Shown here: piece by piece, positions 9,933-23,000 of the stretch
Position numbering within the stretch: the first letter of the stretch is position 1
Layout of the letters: every line of letters begins with the position of its first letter
Position numbers and translations under genes: made by a program
Source of the DNA: Heracleum sosnowskyi
Taxonomy: Eukaryota > Streptophyta > Magnoliopsida > Apiales > Apiaceae
NCBI GenBank assembly: GCA_030848705.1
Contig: CM061243.1
Coordinates: 119,126,674 to 119,190,673 of the forward strand
Reading direction: 5' to 3'
DNA length: 64,000 nt
The notes under the pieces: model-generated
The model's input: the letters and a program-made list of their open reading frames with translations, nothing else
Databases searched by the model: none
Told to the model about the DNA's origin: nothing

Positions 9933-12205
9933 ATGCTCCCCAAACTGCTCTCAGTTTCTTCTTTCATGGCAAGGCGGGGGAGATTTTTTTTCCATAAATT
10001 TAGAGACAAAGTTACGAAGCAGAAAGAGGTACTGAATGCTCTGGTAAATAGAAGTGATGATGCTGGCATAAAGTTGTACTTTGAGGAGAAAAACAAATTG
10101 GAAGACCTGCTATATCATGAAGAACTCAATTGGAAGCAAAGGGTGAAAGCTTTCTGGTTGACTGAGGGTGACACAAACTCAAAATTCTTTCATGCAACAG
10201 CAACAAAAAGGAAAAAACTGAATCACATTTCTCATTTACTCACTAATGATGGTGAAATAGTGGACAATCATGATGATATGTGTAATATGGCGGTTGAATA
10301 CTTTAAAGGGATTTTTACAGGCGATCCAACATGAGGGAGTCCGGAGGAGAGTACTTAAGCCATAGTTATAACAGATGAGAACAATGTAAGACTCACATCA
10401 ACGCTTACTTTTGAAGAGTTTACAATATCTGTTCGACAGATGCATCCAGACAAATCTGCTGGACCTGATGGATTTAGTCCGGCATTTTTTCAGCACTTCT
10501 GGGCATTAATTGGCAAGGAGATTTTTAAGTGTTGTTGTGAATGGCTGGTGTAATTATCGTTCCCAATCTCCGTGAATGACACGACTTTGGTGTTAGTCCC
10601 AAAGAAAGAAAATGTGGAGAAGATGACTGATCTAAGGCCCATTGCTTTATGTAATGCATTGTATAAAATTCTGGCGAAAGTTCTTGCAAATAGACTGAAA
10701 CTTATACTTCCAGGTGTTATCTCGGAGAACCAATCAACCTTTGTACCTGGTAGGAACATTTCAGATAATGATTTGGTAGCGTTTGAGGTGCTACATTTCA
10801 TGAAGAAGAAAAATAGAGGTCAAGTGGGCAAGGTGGCTTTGAAGCTTGATATTTCTAAAGCATACGATCGTGTGAGTTGTGATTATCTAAAGAAAAGAAT
10901 GTGTCATGAGCTTCTCAGAAAAATGGATACAATGGATAATACTATGTGTAACTACTGTGAGCTATACAATTTCATTTAATGGTAGCATTATTGGTTCCAT
11001 AATTCCGCGTCGTGGCTTGAGGCAAGGAGACCCTCTGTCTCCTTACCTTTTTTTATTCTGTGTGGAAAGAATGTCTCGAGCAATTGGAAAGGCTGCTACA
11101 TATGGTTGTATCCAAGGATGTCAAATAACTCCAAATGCACCAATGATAACGCATCTACTCTTCGCATATGATAGTTTCCTGTTTTTTAAAGCTCTAGAAA
11201 GTGAAACTCTCTCTGTAAAGCACTGTTGAATGAGTATGGGCGGGAGTCGGGACAAGCAATAAACTATCAAAAATCCGAGATCTTTTTTAGTGCCAATGTC
11301 AGGAGGGATAAACAGCAGATGATAAAGGGTATTCTGGAAGTAGAAAATGATCTCAAAGATAGTAAATATTTAGGCTTGCCTTCTCTTATCGGTAGAGTAA
11401 AAAAATCAGTGTTTAACTTTGTTAAAGAGAGAGTCTGTAGAAAAGTTCAAGATTAGAATCATAAGGTGCTGTCAAAAGTAGGCAAAACAGTAATGGTTAA
11501 AAATGTGGCCCAAACTATTCCTTCTTACTGTATGTCGTGCTTCTTAATTCCAAAATCTTTATGCTCGGAAATAGAAAGGATGATGAATGGTTACTGGTGA
11601 GGTTCAAATGGGAATAACAATAAGGGAATCAGGTGGCTAGGATAGGCAAAAATGTTGGTAGCCAAGAGCAAAGGTGGGTTGGGCTTCCGCGATCTCAATG
11701 GTTTCAATATATCTTTATTAGGGAAACAAGTGTGGAAATTTTGCAATAATCCAGATTCTCTTGCTGCTAGAGTGTTTAAAGCTCGTTATTTTCCTAATGA
11801 CCATGTTTTACATGCTCCTAAAGGTAACGATTCAAGCTTCATATGGGCAGGTATATAGGAGGCTAAGGAAACATTACGCAATGGTTTCAGATGGGTTCTG
11901 GGAGATGGAGAAGATATTCAGGTATTCAAAGATCCTTGGTTGAGAGGAAAATCGGATTTCTATACAGATAGCCACTTGAATAGTATTTGTAGTGAGAATG
12001 CACTGTTTTACTTCCGTTTGTCATGTTAAAAAGCAAAACGAAGATTAAACAGAAGCCTGGGCTCTCTGTTTGTCATGTTAAAAAGCAAGAAAACCAAGTT
12101 GCTCACCTTATGGCTAGAGTTCCTTGTTTGTTAGATAGTTTCAATATTTTTCTATCTCCTCCAGATATGTTGATGGAGATATTATCTTCTGAGTATTCTC
12201 TTTAA
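9933..12205 (+). pseudogene. LINE ORF2 reverse transcriptase and C-terminal region, broken
   Basis: Recognisable segments are RVKAFWLTEGDTNSKFFH (10142 on), LVLVPKKENVEKMTDLRPI (about 10587), ALKLDISKAYDRV (about 10840, RT motif A), RGLRQGDPLSPYLF (about 11010, motif B) and LLFAYDSFLFF (about 11158, motif C). The usual FADD is FAYD, so one catalytic aspartate is replaced by tyrosine. Frame changes occur near 10910-10960 and near 11220. Stops include 10332-10334, about 10550, 11454-11456, about 11598, about 11643 and about 11857. The segment from about 12000 joins directly to the C-terminal CHVKKQENQVAHLMA part, so most of the RNase H region is deleted. A short repeat (GTTTGTCATGTTAAAAAGCA twice, about 12017 and 12067) lies at that junction. 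Confidence 0.85.
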
Positions 12206-12236
12206 TGAAAGTTCCATTTACTTTCAAAAAAAAAAG

Positions 12237-15200
12237 GAGAAATTTTAGTTAGAAATTATAAGATAAAAATATACGCTTTGGCTAATAAAGGTAATTAGTT
12301 AATTATTAATATTTATAATATTAGTATTTTATGCTTCTAAATTGAATTTTATTTATCTAATAATACTACTACTACCAATAAATAAACATAAAAGACCTAA
12401 ATAAGTCAAACTCGATTTGACTCCGAAACTCGAAAATCAGATCAAATGAGGGGTTAAAAATGAATACTCAAAATGAATAATCAGTCGACTCAGCGATTTT
12501 TAGAACTCTGGTTTTTATAATAGTCTTTGTTCTTTATCTAGAAAAATGCATCGGTGTTGTGTGTTGCATTAACTTCAAATTTACCCGAGAAATGAATGAA
12601 TAGGGAAAAAATCTCGTTTTTTTTTTGCATTTTTCTACATTCTTATTTATCGTTATGTATATTAAAAGTACTAGCTTATATCCCATGCGATGCACGGTTA
12701 CTTAAATTTTATTTATAATAATTTTGTTTATAATTATATTTTAATTACCCATGGAACACACGATTGTTTTTTTAATATTTATAATTATAATTATTTATGA
12801 ATATTTTAATATTTAAAAGTTATTAGTTTACATGATTAAATTATTGTTAAAAAAGATTTAGCCAAAAAACATTATAGTTAAAAATTTGATATTTATTATA
12901 TTTTACACGCTCAATTTAATATTTGTTTATATTGAGTTATAAAAGTTAGATTTGGCGAATTTTACGGTCCACATGAAATTCACAAAATAATCTTTAATTT
13001 AGTTGTGGGTTAATAGTTCTTTTTCAATTAAAAACTATTCTAAAACTAAAAATAGAATAAAGTAACGAAATTTAATATTGAGAATTCTATTCGATTTAGG
13101 AAATCTACTTATATGTAGTTTAGATTATTAGAATACTATTTATTAATTAAATAAAGTTTTTAATGTTAAATTTAACGGTTTTCACCTATCTATTTAAGAT
13201 TAAACGATTTTTATTATTTTGATATTAAATGGGTTTCCTTATTTAATTACAACTATTTTTATGTTTTAACTTTTTGGAAAATCCAATCCTAATATAATAT
13301 CTTTTAACTTATATCATTTTTAGATAATAACTTCTTTTTATATGATATAATCTTGATCTTCTATTTTTAAAAGTATTGGATCTAACAGTTGAGAATGTTT
13401 TTGCGGTATTTAGGACCAAACTACCAGGATAACATCATCAATTTTTTTAATATTTTTTTTATTATATATATTTTTAAATATTTATTGCTAAAATATAATA
13501 TACTCTCTTTTGTAATATGTTAATGATGCGGGAATTTTGAACTTTTGAGAAAATAAATTATCAATTAAAATATAATTTTTTTGTAATAGTTCTTCTTTTA
13601 AAGTAGTACACCGTGACGATCAAAATTCTGTAAAAATTCATTTTTTTATAGTATATCCCGTACAAATCTATGTTATTATATTAAAGACTAAATAATGAAA
13701 GTTTTCTTATAAGTATGGTCGCTTGATCACTCAATTCATAATCGTTGGATCTTTCGAATTAAATTGTTGAGAAACGTTAGATATAACAGTAAAATTATCA
13801 CGTATAATGATCTAAGGTTTGAATCTACCAACAACATATTAAAATTTAAAGGGTTTTTTTGAAAAATAAGAATTTTTTCATTTTTTTTTCTTGTAGACAT
13901 GGATTATTTGATAATATTTTTTATAAAGTACGATTTTTCAAAAAAGTACTATACTGATTGATTAACAAAATCACCATTTGCATATAATTTATTATTTAAT
14001 AATAAATAATATTTAATTAGTTATGATATAAAATTTAGTAAAATAAGATAAAAAATATGCACAATTTTATAAAATTTTATCCTCGTATTATTATATTCTT
14101 TGTTAATTTGAATATTTCTTAGATTGATTTGAATTTTTGAACATGAATTTCTAAATTTAAAATAGTTAGAAAAAAGTAATTAAATTGACATTAAAATAAT
14201 GATGACGTAATAATTATTATTAGAATTTAAATACCCACTTTACTAATTTGGGCTTTATCTTGTGTTTTAAAAATTAGATTTTGACGATTGTACACCTCAC
14301 ATGAAGATAACTAAATTATCTTTAATTAAAAGATGGCTTAACAATTTTTATCTAACTGGAATTGTCCATGAAAGAGAAAAGAAAGTCACGAATATTTTAC
14401 ATGGAGAATTCTATTCAATATAGAAAACTTATTTATATTTGGTTTAAATTATCAAAATACACTTTTTAGAATTTAAATATAATCTTATTATTAATAAAAT
14501 ACACTTTTTTAATATTTGATCTAACGATTTTCATTTATCTAGTTAAGATCTAATGGTCCTTATTAATTTAGTTGTCCAAGACCGTACGATCAAAATTTTG
14601 GATAAGATCCCTATTATACTTATTATATATAAGGATTTAATATAATAAGGATATCAAGTATATACTAATATAAGTATCTTACTAACTCCTTTTACTTTTA
14701 ATGTTTCGGTTTTATTTACAGTGTATATAAAATTTTAAAATACATTATTACTTAAAAATTATTAAATAGAATAAAAATTATGTTATGATTATAAAAAATT
14801 TTATTCTCATATTATTATATTCTTTATCGATTTGAATTTGTTCTTAATTAATTTTAATATTTTATTGAAAGAAACATAAAATTTCTATATTTAAAACAAT
14901 TAGTGGAAAAATAAATAAACTGGTGCTACAAAAATAAAAAAAATATTTATTAAAATTTAGATACTCACTTTACTATTTGGGTTCTATCCTAAGTTTTAGA
15001 AATTGAATTTTGACGATTTTACAACCTATGCGAATCTAACGAAATTATCTTTAATTTAATGATGGTTTAATAATTATTATCTAACTTGACATGTTGACCT
15101 ACCCATAAACCGAAAAGAAACGATGGTTAAGAATTTTTACATAAAAAATTCAATTCAATATAGAAAACCAATTTATAATTGGTTTAAATTATCAAAACAC

Positions 15201-16325
15201 ACTTCTTAGTATTTAAATATAATCTTACTTTTAATCAAATACACATTTTAATATAAGTATTATATTCAAAATTATCGTTTATGAATATGAAACCCTCAAT
15301 ATTTTAATAATATTTTGATATTATCCTTTTATGTTTGTTATATGTAAAATAATATAATTATAATTTGGATTAATCAAATTGTTATGTTCCTTCAGAAAAA
15401 AAAAGTGATTAAATTTATTTATGTACAGGAGTTCTCGTAAGTCTCTGTAGGTTCACGTGTATCATTGTTAGTATGATATACATCAACATTATATTGATAA
15501 TTTTTAATATTGTAATCAATATGAATTGTTATGTTGATATTTGGTTTAACAATTATTATCTAATTGGAACTATACATAAATTCAAGAGAAAAGATATTTA
15601 AGAATTTTACATAGAAAACTTTTAAATTATCAAAATACACTTTTTAGTATTTAAATATAATTCTATTATTAATCAGATACACTTTTTAATATTAAATCTA
15701 ACAATTCTCATCGATCTATTTAAGATCTAACTGTAATTACTAATTTTGTCGTATAGTGATCGTACACGGACCAGATCGATTTTAATTTTTTCTTAAATTG
15801 ATTTTAATATTTTATTGAAATAAAAATAAAATTTATAAATTTAAAAGAATTAGGAAAAAAATTAAATTGGTGCTACAATAAAAAAAATATTTATTAAAAT
15901 TCAGATAATCACTTTACTGTTTGGGCTCTATCTTGAGTTTTAGACAACAGATTTTAACGATTTTACAGCTCATGCGAAGCTAACAAAATTATCTTTAATT
16001 TAATGATGGTTTATTAATTTTTATCTAACTGTAACTATCCATAAACTAAACAGAAAATATAATTACGAATTTTTAATAAAGATTTCTATTCAATATAGAA
16101 AACCCATTTATAATTGGTTTAAATTATCAAAATACATCTTTTAGTATTTAAATACTATCCTATTATTAATCAAATACAATTTTTAATATTATATCTAACG
16201 GTCCTCATCTATTTGAATATTTATAGTTTTATAATCCAACGGATCATATACTTTTGATAGTACATTGACCAACCAAAATTTTTGATAAAATCTTTGTTAC
16301 GCTTATTATATATAAAAAGTTAATT
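12237..16325 (-). mobile_element. Helitron-like AT-rich DNA with four copies of one module
   Basis: After a short continuation of the TGATATTTTTGG repeats, a Helitron-like 3' end lies at about 12671-12700 (plus strand ACTAGCTTATATCCCATGCG). A module with ACGATTTTACA, then AAATTATCTTTAATTTAATG, AATTATTATCTAACTGGAAC, AATATAGAAAACCCATTTAT and CTAACGGTCCTCAT, recurs at about 12945-13450, 14270-14640, 14995-15250 and 15755-16322. Copies end near TTATTATATATAAGGA, which on the minus strand starts with TC. There is no transposase gene and no open frame of note. The module at 15755-16322 has a close partner at 51265-51845. Confidence 0.5.
15755..16322. repeat. Repeat module, copy 1 of a close pair (partner 51265-51845)
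   Basis: From CGTATAGTGATCGTACACGG to the end CGCTTATTATATATAA the two copies match with only scattered differences and one small indel. The copies share GGGCTCTATCTTGAGTTTTA and TTTAGTATTTAAATACTATC. Confidence 0.85.
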
Positions 16326-17384
16326 TGTTGTTCGCTTAGAGAAGAAAAACATGAAACATTAGTTAGCAAAACTGAACATGTAACAATGTGCCATAAAGCA
16401 GATCAGACATGTTAACTTAAAGAAGACCTAGGAAGGTTCGTACAAATATGTCACGCAGTTTACAATTCGACATAAATATATGTCACAATCTGCAATATAT
16501 TCTGGGATTTTGTAACATTATAGGATTTCGTGGTGTGCCCACTCTTATAAAATCAAAATTATGTGAATAAAGATAGACGAGGGTATTTGTGACAATTTAC
16601 AAGAGGAGGCAGGGGTGGAAAAGAGAAAAAGCGAGAATTATTGTACGGATATTGATGGTGACGTGTTAACGGTGAGGGTGTGGTGGTCCATTTGGTTGGC
16701 CCCGTTCATAACATGGTCCATTTTCAGATATTGATTGACATGGAAACGAGGATGATAAATTGAACTTATCAAGTTTGATCCGAAATAAACTCGAATATTA
16801 GTTGAATTATTTGATTATTTTACAATTTTGTTCGGAATAAATCCTATTTTCTGTCATCGAACTATGTTACGGTATACACATGAGTTAAAGAATAAAAATT
16901 ATGATAATCTAACTCTAGTAAATTTATATAAGGGAGGAAAAAAACGAAAAAGGGATATTTTGGAAAAAGAAAGGAATCAAAAGAGGGGGATGCTGGAAGA
17001 ATTAAAAGAAAAAAAGGGAACAAAAGAATAAGCCTCCTCCTGTTTGCCGACAGGAGAGGAGTTCAAAATAGGGCCAAATATAAATGCATTTATATTTGTA
17101 TCACAATATTATGGCGCCATTGTCTCTTTGTATTTTGCAATAAGTGCGTATCATTGCCCAGTTTTAACGTCACCCTTAGTGTAGGCCATTGTTTTGAATA
17201 TTGAGTGGTAAATTGTGATATGCTTAGCTGTTATACGATATCTCCTTTTTGGAAAGATCTTTCACAAGTGAAATCAAAGCCCCGCCCCCCTTGTGAGTTG
17301 TGGGTCTTAATTTCTCCACCAATTTCATCATGCTTTGCAATGGTCTCAAATGGCCTCGTTAGCCCGTTCTTGAGGGAAAATATT
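16326..17384. other. Intergenic, no gene recognised
   Basis: Two reading frames of 60-70 codons here (16828-17031, 17205-17393) have lysine-rich or unremarkable composition and no family features. A short hairpin (CTCCTCCTGT with ACAGGAG, about 17034-17060) is present. Nothing else stands out. Confidence 0.5.
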
Positions 17385-17782
17385 TGCACCTAAAAACATT
17401 TCCAATGATGTTAGTTAAAATCGTTGACTATAATCATATAATATACTGATTATGTAAAATTTGCTGAACCTGTAAGGTATTGTGCTTCAATGAAGTTGAT
17501 TATATTAGTTGGCTATATTTTAAAAATAAAATGTTATTATTATTTTAAGTTTTTAAAAATAGAATATATAATTAAAATATGGTAACAACGATGTGAAGTT
17601 TTACTACAGGTCCCAGAGGTTCGACAAAAATAGCCAATATGAAGTGGTTGACTATATTTTTGACTAACAGGAATGTTCCATTGGAGTTGAGAAAATTTTA
17701 CATATTCTTTAAATTTTTTATTTATGGCATCTTATCAATATTTTTAGCTAAGGGTTATAGACCATTGGAGATGCTCTAACAA
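17385..17782. mobile_element. Possible MITE with CATNTCCAATG ends
   Basis: The left edge reads CATTTCCAATGATG (about 17397) and the right edge reads CATTGGAGATGCTCTAAC (about 17763-17780), whose complement GAGCATCTCCAATG is a common plant MITE end. A further CCATTGGAG lies at about 17678. The arms match imperfectly and no target duplication was confirmed. Confidence 0.35.
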
Positions 17783-17798
17783 CTCTTTATTTAGCGAG

Positions 17799-18974
17799 TG
17801 TTTGGGTATTTTAAAATATATATTTTATAATGAATAAGTGTTATATCAGTGATAAATTAATGAATACTTACAAATTAGATAAGTATTTGGATAAATTTAC
17901 TTATAAATTAGTAAATTTTTTGTTAAATTAGATTAAAAAATTTATTAACTAATATAATGATCTCAATAAATGTATTTTAAACTAAAAAGATATTTTAAAA
18001 TATAAATGTAAAAATATAAACAACTAAAGTCTAAAACGATAAAGAAAACAAGCAAAAGTAAATAAGTTGAGCTAAATGTACGTCTTTCCTAACATTTAAT
18101 TTGTTAGAACCAAATTTTGTCAAGGACGTGGTGCCAATATTAAGATTTGTAGATGAATTTTATATGATATAAGAAGATTGTAAGTAAAAATGTACAGGTT
18201 TAATGGTGTATTAAGATTGCTCTTGAGTGAATTCAATGATAATTTTCATATCCTCTTCTCAAGATGGCTTCGTAATCTTTTGCGGGGATCATGTCTACGT
18301 ACTTCTTTAGCTTTATGAATCATCAATGATAGAGTTTCAATGCACAACTTCCCCTAATCTCTCCAGGAACAAGTCTTCTATCAATGTTTAGTGATCACAC
18401 GTATCATTTCTAGAATAAGACACATGAATGCAGCGCCATAAAACTTATAATTGTGATGCGTTTACTCACATTGATGTGATATGTACGTGGGTGATACTTG
18501 TATATAGTCTAGTTGTATCTGGACTTAGTGATGCGTCGTACGCATCACTTTAGTGTTCACCCGAATAGTAACACCTTGAAATGAGATGTATCTAACTTTC
18601 GTCTTAAAGACTCTATTAATCCCTTAGTAAAGATCAATAACACTACGCACTAGGTGCTATACCTCAATCTCATCACTCTGAATTTAGTAAGTAATGTGTA
18701 TCATCACTTTAAGCTAAGTAAATGATGTGTATCATCACTTTGAGTTTAGTAAGTGATGGTCTCATCCCTTTGACATATCACTTTTTTCTCAATAGTAATC
18801 AAATACGCATCACTTTCTTGACAATACATCACTGATCTTACAGAGCTGCTTTGATACTTATAGTACCAACAACTTATAATCATATTAGTTATAAATTGAG
18901 TTAATAAAGGCCAACACCCTTCATAATTTTTTATCAACTTATAATACAAAAGCTAACCTAAAAATAGCCAAACA
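17799..18974. mobile_element. Possible non-autonomous DNA transposon with TGTTTGG ends
   Basis: The left end TGTTTGGGTATTTT (17799) and the right end AAAATAGCCAAACA (ending 18974) are inverted repeats with one mismatch in 14. The span is about 1.18 kb and has no transposase. I could not identify a target duplication, so the edges may be a few bases off. The palindrome cluster at 18460-18850 lies inside it. Confidence 0.45.
18460..18850. repeat. Cluster of short palindromes (GTGATGNGTATCATCAC type)
   Basis: A perfect palindrome with arms GTGATGCGT and ACGCATCAC around CGT lies at 18528-18548. Related units follow at about 18690 (AATGTGTATCATCACTTT), 18724 (GATGTGTATCATCACTTT) and 18750-18830 (AAGTGATGG, ACGCATCACTTT, CATCACTGAT). 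They alternate in orientation along about 390 bp. Confidence 0.7.
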
Positions 18975-19082
18975 GACCCGGGAGGTTAAGAATTCGATTC
19001 TTTGTTGGTGTTTGATTATCAAAGAAAAAGAAATGATATTGTTAGCAATTTAATCGTGCTAGATAACAAATTGTGCTAGGTG

Positions 19083-19366
19083 ACACTCTTTCAGTTCCAT
19101 GGTATTAGGTTTTTGAGAAAATTATATTTTCATAACCCTCATCTATTTTCAATTTTTATTTCAAATTATGAATCCTTTTTTATTATTCTTTTTGAAAATT
19201 ATACAATGATTAACGAGTGAGTAAGAATAAAATATAGTTAATTTCTTTGTGAAAGTAATGCATTTACGATGGGTTGATGGGTTTAAGTGGAACTGTATAT
19301 ATCAATTTAATTTTTTAAAGTAGAAATTGAAAATAGACATTAGGATCTAGGACCAAGGGAGTATGA
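19083..19366. mobile_element. Possible Stowaway-like MITE
   Basis: The left edge CTCTTTCAGTTCCATG and the right edge GACCAAGGGAGTATG form an imperfect inverted pair of the CTCCNTNNGTCC type found in Stowaway/Tc1-mariner MITEs. The right side shows the expected TA after GGGAG, but the left side does not. Low certainty. Confidence 0.3.
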
Positions 19367-19701
19367 GTTTTAAAATTATTTTAGGTTCAAGTTCCAATAT
19401 AATTCAGAGTTATTACATTTGAATAATATTAAGTTACCTATAAAATTTATTTAAAGTAAAATCATTTCAAAATTAAAAAATTTATATATTTCAATTAATA
19501 TAATTACAAGACATAACTAGTTTTTAAAAACTTACCTATAACAGATTTTCATTCCGAGTCAGGTGTTAGAAGCGCTTATAATTTTTACAATAAATACATA
19601 AAAATATTTAATCTGATATTAATGCTAAGTTTAAAGTCCACGACACAATAAAACCCCCTAATTTTGTATAGTTATGAGTAAAAGATATGGGGTAAAACCA
19701 G

Positions 19702-19744
19702 CTGTAACCTATATGTAGCACAGTGCTATTCTATTGGGTTACAG
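19702..19744. repeat. 43-bp imperfect hairpin centred on TAGCACAGTGCTA
   Basis: CTGTAACC at the left pairs with GGGTTACAG at the right, and the centre TAGCAC-A-GTGCTA is itself a palindrome. It is too short for a normal MITE and I see no target duplication. Confidence 0.6.
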
Positions 19745-19811
19745 TAAAAAGTTTGCATGCGTCTTTGAAAAGTCAACCCTACGGCTACAACACGCACAAT
19801 CAACAGCATTT

Positions 19812-20050
19812 TTATGCTCCTGTCTTGTTCTCTAATTTTTATTTTTTTTAGGATTTTAGTTTTTAGAAGTAAAAATGAGTATATATTTACACATCATGAG
19901 TCTTCTGAATAAAAATTTAAATATTATATTTTTATTTAGAAAAAAAAAAATTAAAATAATTTATCGAAGTATATATTAAAAAAACCTTAAAATGTGTGTC
20001 GAGCCTCGTCCACAATGTAAAGAATTGAGGGGGACGGAGGGAGGGAGTAA
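19812..20050. mobile_element. Stowaway/mariner-type MITE, likely
   Basis: The right end GACGGAGGGAGGGAGTA followed by ACG is the standard GGGACGGAGGGAGTA end of plant Stowaway elements including the TA target. The adjoining minus-strand text CAATTCTTTACA is also typical of the family. The left end (GCTCCTGTCTTGTTCTC) matches only loosely, so the left coordinate is uncertain. Confidence 0.5.
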
Positions 20051-23000
20051 CGTATATCTACCCATAATTTAAAATTTAAAAAAAGTTCAATCATTAATAA
20101 ATTATCAATCAAATAAAATTAAAAACTAAAATCTTGACACCGGTGGTCTAAATAGAGGTTTCTCGGGGACAAAGAAGCACCGGCGGCAGCCAGTGTAGAC
20201 CTGGAGGAGTCTAGTGTGTTGGGAAGAGCACCCAAGGATAAATTTAAAAAAAGAGTGGTGTTGTTTGTATAAAAAATGTTGTAATAAATTTAATATGGAA
20301 GATGTATGTTACCAAGGCTTAAAGATAGTGGGTCACGCATGTCTTGCACATTAATTGATCCGGTTCCTTGGATTTGATGAAATAAAGTTACGATTTCCTA
20401 GTCAAATTAGTGGTAATAACGGAGTATTTATTTCTAGTTCACATTACCAAGATTGGACAACAAACCCACGGAGTCATCGGTGCTAGAGTTCCAAAATGTT
20501 GTAACCAAAACACAGACCCCAATTTCTTCAAATTGTGTTTTGAATAACAAATACAGTATAACGTTAGATATATCGAATTGGGTACCAAAAATTGTTATAA
20601 AATGATATGCTTGATAATGTGTTATTTAAAAATATTTTTATTGGTGTTATTAATGTGAATGTATGTGAATTCACTAATATAAAGCCAATCAAATTCTAAC
20701 ACATGTAATTCGGTATATCTTTTTGTATCAAATTCGGTACCCTTAGCATTATTCTAACAAATATTACTCCTTCCATCCGGTCTCTTTTGATTTTTTTTAT
20801 TCACAATATATATTCATTTTTAATACGAAAATGTAACATTTTTTCTAAATTATTCTTCTTGAAAATGATATAATAATAAACGAGGAATGAGTAATGTAAC
20901 TTTGCCTAGATCTCTGTTTCATTTCTCGATAGTTGATAAATTTTTTGTGTAGTTGTTTAAAACATTTCATTATCAAAAACTTATTATATAAAATTAAATA
21001 GGCAAGATTGGTCGTAATTTAGAATTTTACTTAATTATAAATAATTTATAAGCTAAGAATGTAAGTGTGTGTTTGCTAAATTAAATTTGAAAAAATTATT
21101 ATTAAATACAATAATTTCAACACTTACATTTTAAATTAAAAAAATATTTAAAAACACAATGGTAAAAATATAAAGTATTAAAAAAATAAAGAAATCAAGT
21201 AATAAGTCAATAAGTTCAGGAAAATGTATCCAACTATTAACATTAAACTTATCAACATATAAATTATAAGTTGAAGTCAGAAGTTGGGTTGAAAAACACC
21301 CCATAAATTCTTACGGGTTTATAAATCATAAGTCAGCTTATAAACCCGTTGCCAAACAAACCGTAAGTTACAACAGGAAGATATATTTCAGCAGACCTTT
21401 TATGACATTTAACATAAAAATTAAGGGAAATTATCCTTAATATAAAAATTGGAAAGAGTTGAATTACTACATTCTTCCACATGACTGACAATGTTTTCCA
21501 AGACTAAGCTGCAGTAAATACTACCCAGAGGATGATGCAGAGAGAAAACAAAAACTCTTTGAAGGATCTATTCCCAACAAAACACACATCTTTACCCACA
21601 TGTATGTCTATTTTGTTTAGTCAGTTGGGGTTTGTACTTGTCTTCCACTCATGGTATCAACAATCTTGCTACAAGCAATCCCTTTGTTAATCATTTCAGA
21701 ATTACGAGATCGACATAATTAAAAATAAGTTAGTTCCACAAGAAATGCTTTCGGTTGCAAGTGTGTTTTCAATTCTACATGCTATGAACCAGACGGTCAT
21801 AGTCCGGTGTTATTTTAGTTTCAGCATTCGATTCTCGCTTATTAAAAATTTAATTTTTAGTTCAATATGTTTCGAAAATTTAATTCCGTCAACACATACA
21901 TTTGATCTCGCTTATTATAATCTTGCCTCCGTTATAACAATGACAAAGCTTGACTACGCAAGTGAGATTAGAGAATTCCATGAGGATTATTTAACCTTAA
22001 ACTAACACAACTAACTTAAAGATGCTTCTCTCTAATTTTCATAAAAAGGGTCATCAATTGGGGCACTAAATGAAATAAAAAACCAAAAATGAGCTCACCA
22101 TCTTTGAAGAAAAAGTTAAAAACGATAGTTAATATAAAGACAATAAGATGAACTAAATAAAATCTTGTCACATGCAATAGACCACAAAGATTGATTAGTA
22201 TATGATTAATGTAGATTCAAGTGTTCACATATATAGAGACATACACAAGGAGAAGAAAATATTTGGACGCAATTATCGAATATTCGCACGCATTGGACTA
22301 GTTGGAGGATTAGTATAATGAAGAGATTATAAATGTAATCAACTTGGGGGATTAATTAGTAATAAGAATAATAATTCGAGTGAGATGAGGGAGTGGCATG
22401 TGAGAAGATATTGGGATTGAGTTCCAACTGCACGAGAGGTCAGCCCAGTCCTCGACAATTTTTCCTTCCTCCTCTTCTATGATCCAATCTCAATCTTACC
22501 CACTCTATGGACTATATAGTAGGTTCATATTTGAATATTATATGTGTGGGTGTGTGGTGTGAATATAAAGGCTACGCACGCATTAATTTGAGGTTTTAAT
22601 AATTCAAGAATGTGTGTTTCATAATAAACACACTGCAGGTAGGTAGTTCGAGCTTGGAGGACTACGGCGGAACATCGATGAACGAATAATCTCGTCAAAT
22701 AAACGATATTTGTGGATTTATGATGTAACAAATTATTCTAATTTAATACATGATGAAAAAAAAACTCTTTTACCGTGGTTTACGTGAAGAATGTACAGTT
22801 ATTGGGTTGCGGCCTCCTAATGGATCAATGTTTCCTATTCCATATGAAGTCCATCAAGTAAAAGGCCAACAATGTGTGAGCTAGTTCATTATATGTCAAC
22901 TTAATGACCATGTAACTTATTAGTAATGTGAGCAACTGCAGAAGAGAAGAAGTAAAATAATGTCAGCTCAGGTAGCCCTGCAAGTCCGTCAAGAAGTTTT

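Larger units (their letters stand above)
9093..12236 (+). mobile_element. Degenerate L1-type LINE (non-LTR retrotransposon), 5' truncated
   Basis: In one main frame (first base of the codon at a position divisible by 3) the region encodes, in order, an apurinic endonuclease domain (9093-9902), a linker, reverse transcriptase (about 10560-11230), the region after RT with the zf-RVT motif (about 11650-11860) and a short C-terminal end of the RNase H region (12020-12205). It finishes in an A-tail (12226-12235). The opening NCRRIGNPR matches the start of the endonuclease domain in plant L1 ORF2, so ORF1 and the 5' end are missing. I could not find a target duplication. It lies within the TGATATTTTTGG repeat field, which resumes straight after the A-tail. 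Confidence 0.85.

Noticed and set aside
18460..18850. CRISPR-like array
   Set aside because: This is plant nuclear DNA; the units are palindromes of varied spacing and orientation with no unique spacers of constant size.
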